A stretch of DNA of 17,241 nucleotides. It comes from DALYLB01 sp046154695. Lineage in GTDB: Bacteria; Acidobacteriota; Blastocatellia; RBC074. Of the stretch, positions 14,686 to 17,241 are shown piece by piece. The stretch lies in contig JBJXFI010000327.1 of the NCBI GenBank assembly GCA_046154695.1, positions 1-17,241 on the forward strand. Direction: 5' to 3'. A model generated the notes under the pieces. It was not told where the DNA came from and ran no database searches. It saw only the letters and a list, made by a program, of their open reading frames with translations. The first letter of the stretch is position 1. The number at the start of each line of letters is the position of its first letter. The position numbers and the translations under genes were made by a program.

Positions 14686-15594
14686 ATGCGGGGCATGTTG
14701 AGTGAACTGATTCTGATAAATCGACGTCGGCCGGCGGGAAACGCGCCGCATGGGTTTGCAGCGGGAGTCCAATGGGAGACGTGTCTGCGTCAGGTGGCGT
14801 TTTTACATCGGATGGAGCACGGGAGGGAGAGCGTCGAGAGGGCGGCGGGGGAAGAGGTCTATTGCGGTCACGAGGCGTATCGATTTTTGTTGGAAGTGAT
14901 CTGCGGGCTGCATTCGCCGATGGTGGGCGAGACGGAGGTGATGGGGCAGTTCCGGGAGTTCAGCAGGCGGGCGGAGTTTCCGAACACGGCGTGGGGCCGG
15001 TTTCTGCGGCAGTTCGCCGCCGATCTATTGACGGATGCCCGGCGGGTGCGCGACCGCCACATGCGGAGTTCGGGCAGCCAGTCGTATGGAAGCCTGGCGC
15101 GCCGGTATTTACGGAATCTTCCGGGGGTCGTGTTTCTGGGCGCGGGGCAGTTGGCGAAGGAGATGCTGCCGTGGATGACGGAGGAGGCGGAGGTGACCGT
15201 CGTCAATCGCAATCCGAAATCCGCCGGGGAATTGTCGCACGCGCATCCGGGAATCCGGCTGGCCGGTGTGGAGGCGATGGCGCCGTGCGTGGAGGGCGCG
15301 TCGGGGTTGATTATCGCGGCGCCCATGCGGGCGGCGGAGATCGAGGAATGGGTGGATCGGCAGCGGGCGCGGTTCGTTCGCACGCTCGATCTGCGCGGGG
15401 AGTCGGGGAGCGATCCGGCGGGTCTGCCGGGAGAGGTGCTCGATCTGGCCGGGTTCTTCCGGCTGCTCGATGAGGAGCGGCGGCGGGCCCGGGAGGCGGC
15501 GATCGAGGCGGAGCGGGAGATCCTGCGGATGGCGGAGCGTCATCTGCGGCATGTGCAGTGCCGCCCATTTGGATGGGAGGACCTGTGCGCGTAG
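14686..15594 (+). CDS. hemA: Short, divergent glutamyl-tRNA reductase
   Basis: GluTR reduces glutamyl-tRNA to glutamate-1-semialdehyde with NADPH, the first step of C5 tetrapyrrole synthesis. The protein is about 302 residues, against 400-450 for typical members. The catalytic Cys is probably C33 in WETCLRQVAF (cf. STCNR). LHSPMVGETEVMGQFREF matches the usual LDSLVxGExQILGQ. VVFLGAGQLAKEM and TVVNRNPKSA match the Rossmann-fold GAG and NRT motifs, and LDLRGESGSDP takes the place of the DIAVPR segment. The sequence ends after one helix, so the C-terminal dimerisation domain is absent. ATGs at 14656 and 14695 are alternatives; GGTGGAGG at 14667-14674 favours 14686. It overlaps hemC by 10 bases. 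The family call is confident; whether this short form is fully active is not proven. Confidence 0.85.
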   Translation: MRGMLSELILINRRRPAGNAPHGFAAGVQWETCLRQVAFLHRMEHGRESVERAAGEEVYCGHEAYRFLLEVICGLHSPMVGETEVMGQFREFSRRAEFPNTAWGRFLRQFAADLLTDARRVRDRHMRSSGSQSYGSLARRYLRNLPGVVFLGAGQLAKEMLPWMTEEAEVTVVNRNPKSAGELSHAHPGIRLAGVEAMAPCVEGASGLIIAAPMRAAEIEEWVDRQRARFVRTLDLRGESGSDPAGLPGEVLDLAGFFRLLDEERRRAREAAIEAEREILRMAERHLRHVQCRPFGWEDLCA

Positions 15595-17078
15595 TTCTCG
15601 CCGCCCGCCGAAGCGCGTTGGCGCGCCTGCAGGCGCAGCTCGTCGCCATGTCGCTGCGGGAGAAGCATCCGCGCATCGAGATCGAATTTCGCTATCGCGA
15701 ATCGCTCGGCGATCAGCGGCAGGACACGCCGCTCTGGGAGATGCCGGAGAAGGGGGTCTTCACGGAAGATCTGCGCGAGGAGTTGCGCGACGGAAGCTGC
15801 GACCTGGTGGTCCATTCGTGGAAGGATCTGCCGATCGAGGAGAACAGCCGCACGGAGATCGTCGCGACGCTGCCGCGGGCGGACGCGCGCGACCTGCTGC
15901 TGGTGCGGGCGGATCGATGGGCCGGCGTCGAGCGAAGCGGCGCGATCTCCCTGTTGACCTCCTCGCCGCGCCGCGTGCGGAATCTCGGCGCGTTTCTTCC
16001 CGAGGCGCTTCCGGGCGGGGTGCATACGATCAATTTCCTCCCCGTGCGCGGGAACATCCCCACGCGCGTGCGGAAGATGTGGGAGCAGGAGGCCGACGGA
16101 TTGATCCTGGCCAAGGCCGCGATGGATCGTCTGCTGGAGGCGGAGGCGGGGGAGTTCGCGGAGACGGCCGCCGAATTGCGGCGGGCGCTGGCGCAATGCC
16201 GCTGGATGGCGCTGCCGCTCTCGGAAAATCCGACGGCCCCCGCGCAGGGGGCGCTGGCGATCGAGATCGCCCGGCATCGGGAGGATCTGCGTCAGGCGCT
16301 GGCGGAAATCAACTGCGCGGCGACCTTTGGCGCGGCCCGGCGGGAGCGCGAGATTCTGCGGTCCCACGGCGGCGGCTGCCATCAGGCGATCGGCGTCAGC
16401 GTGCTCGAACGCGCGTACGGCGAGATCACCATCGTGCGCGGATCGGACGAGCAGGGGCGGGAGCTGTCGCAAACGATCCTGCGCCCGGTTCGCCCGCGAC
16501 CGGAGAAGCGCGACCGCGCGGAGCTGTGGCCGCGGGACCCGTCCGAGAATCTGTGGTTCTCGCGCGAGCCCGTCGCGGCGATGCCCCCGGATGAAGGGGT
16601 TGCGCTATGGATCGCGAAAGCCGACGCGGCGCCGGAAGCGTGGCCGGTTCCCGCGTCGCGGATTGTCTGGACGGGCGGATTGAAGACCTGGCGCCGCCTT
16701 GCCCGGCGGGGCGTCTGGGTTCACGGTTCGGCCGAGAGCCTGGGGCAGGACGAAGCGCCGCGGATCGACACGCTCGCCGGTCCGGGGCTGCGATGGACCC
16801 GCCTCTCTCACTCGGACGCCGGCGAAGACCCGAAGATGCCCGCCCTTGCGACCTACCGGCTGCGCCCCCTAGAGGCGGCGATCGATCTGCGGGGCCGGCG
16901 GTATTTCTTCTGGACGAGCGGATCGAACTTCAGGCAGGCGCTGGCGAGCAACGGGTGGCTGCGCGAGATGACCCATTTCTGCGGGCCCGGCAACACGCAG
17001 CAAGCTCTGCGGCAGGCGGGCATCGACCCGCACATTTTTCTCGATCACCGCCAATGGCTGGCCGAGATGAGTCTTTGA
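15585..17078 (+). CDS. hemC: Porphobilinogen deaminase fused to a HemD-like domain
   Basis: Residues 1-300 are hydroxymethylbilane synthase, which joins four porphobilinogens. The signs are VVLAARRSALARLQAQLVA, DLVVHSWKDLP with catalytic D81, SSPRRVRNL, VRGNIPTR, LILAKAAMDRL, APAQGALAIE, and GGGCHQAIG with C265 to carry the dipyrromethane cofactor. The sequence diverges from typical HemC (MGQGAL-type segment altered, SLRRQ changed to SPRRV). Residues about 330-497 resemble a reduced uroporphyrinogen-III synthase: YFFWTSGSNFRQAL (439-452) and HFCGPGNTQQALRQAGI (464-480) fit the FTSxSxV and CIGxxTAxAL motifs of HemD, but the domain is much shorter than usual and its first half is hard to align. 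The GTG start at 15585 lies within the end of hemA and has GGAGGA 3 bases upstream; ATG 15573 and 15558 are alternatives. The total is 498 residues. Confidence 0.88.
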   Translation: MRVVLAARRSALARLQAQLVAMSLREKHPRIEIEFRYRESLGDQRQDTPLWEMPEKGVFTEDLREELRDGSCDLVVHSWKDLPIEENSRTEIVATLPRADARDLLLVRADRWAGVERSGAISLLTSSPRRVRNLGAFLPEALPGGVHTINFLPVRGNIPTRVRKMWEQEADGLILAKAAMDRLLEAEAGEFAETAAELRRALAQCRWMALPLSENPTAPAQGALAIEIARHREDLRQALAEINCAATFGAARREREILRSHGGGCHQAIGVSVLERAYGEITIVRGSDEQGRELSQTILRPVRPRPEKRDRAELWPRDPSENLWFSREPVAAMPPDEGVALWIAKADAAPEAWPVPASRIVWTGGLKTWRRLARRGVWVHGSAESLGQDEAPRIDTLAGPGLRWTRLSHSDAGEDPKMPALATYRLRPLEAAIDLRGRRYFFWTSGSNFRQALASNGWLREMTHFCGPGNTQQALRQAGIDPHIFLDHRQWLAEMSL

Positions 17079-17105
17079 GTCGGAACATTTCCCGAGGAGC
17101 CGTCA

Positions 17106-17120
17106 CGTCGCGTGGCGACG
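17106..17120. repeat. Short hairpin after hemCD
   Basis: CGTCGC (17106-17111) and GCGACG (17115-17120) form a 6-bp GC stem with a GTG triloop, 28 bases after the hemCD stop. No T-tract follows. It may be part of a termination or stability signal. Confidence 0.3.
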
Positions 17121-17130
17121 CCCGGAGACA

Positions 17131-17241
17131 ATGAAAAGCATGGTGGCGCAAGCTGTCCAGCTTGTGCCCGGTGTGAGAGTGCGCGTGAAGAGTGCGGCGA
17201 GGCGCGCGCCTGAAGTGGTCTCGTTCGAGGCCCGGTCTTTT
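17131..17241 (+). CDS. Possible 5' end of a gene running off the window
   Basis: An ATG at 17131 preceded by GGAGA opens 37 codons that stay open to the window end (MKSMVAQAVQLVPGVRVRV and on). There is no recognisable domain. The palindrome at 17145-17168 lies within it, which argues that the region may be noncoding repeat DNA rather than a gene. I list it only because it reaches the edge in frame. Confidence 0.2.
   Translation, partial: MKSMVAQAVQLVPGVRVRVKSAARRAPEVVSFEARSF
17145..17168. repeat. Palindrome, possibly a dispersed intergenic repeat
   Basis: GGCGCAAGCTG (17145-17155) and CAGCTTGTGCC (17158-17168) are arms around a TC centre with a single G-T wobble, and form a long stable hairpin. 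Near-identical palindromes built on CAAGCTG/CAGCTTG are, from memory, common dispersed elements in several environmental phyla, but this window has only one copy. Confidence 0.45.

Overview
The window is a GC-rich bacterial chromosome segment (I estimate a little over 60% GC) coding densely on both strands, with no transposase, integrase, tRNA, rRNA or CRISPR array that I can see. Signal peptides, a predicted outer-membrane beta-barrel, PEGA and SUMF1 domains and a large secreted S9 peptidase suggest a Gram-negative environmental bacterium. An Acidobacteriota-type genome would fit the S9 peptidase and the PEGA/SUMF1 content, but the short glutamyl-tRNA reductase and the HemC-HemD fusion also remind me of Leptospirales and Bdellovibrio-like lineages. 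I treat the phylum as unresolved.

Layout, left to right. (1) 60-1575, plus strand: a RecU-like Holliday-junction resolvase and a secreted SH3-like protein. (2) 1631-7834, minus strand: purF, a ComEC-type metallo-beta-lactamase protein, a DUF3006 protein and purM, joined by overlapping stop and start codons, followed after 72 bp by an S9 prolyl-oligopeptidase-family peptidase. A convincing sigma70-type promoter precedes purF. (3) 8082-13049, plus strand: a run of five genes that overlap or lie a few bases apart, with its own promoter back-to-back with that of purF. They encode a membrane protein with four zinc ribbons and a SUMF1 domain, a secreted PEGA-PEGA-SUMF1 protein, a beta-barrel protein, a Rieske ferredoxin and a small four-helix membrane protein. 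(4) 13175-14293, minus strand: nadA, convergent with the preceding run. (5) 14686-17082, plus strand: a short, divergent hemA overlapping a hemC-hemD fusion. After this the window ends in a short palindrome-bearing stretch.

How they fit together. purF and purM catalyse steps 1 and 5 of IMP synthesis. The two genes between them look like a DNA-uptake or extracellular nuclease-type pair and are locked into the operon by translational overlaps. nadA (NAD synthesis) and hemA/hemCD (tetrapyrrole synthesis) diverge from a roughly 390-bp intergenic region. That region holds two copies of the same palindrome, GTGTA-N5-TACAC, spaced 26 bp centre to centre, which looks like a tandem operator. The five-gene run at 8082-13049 is the least explained part of the window and reads as an undescribed cell-envelope module.
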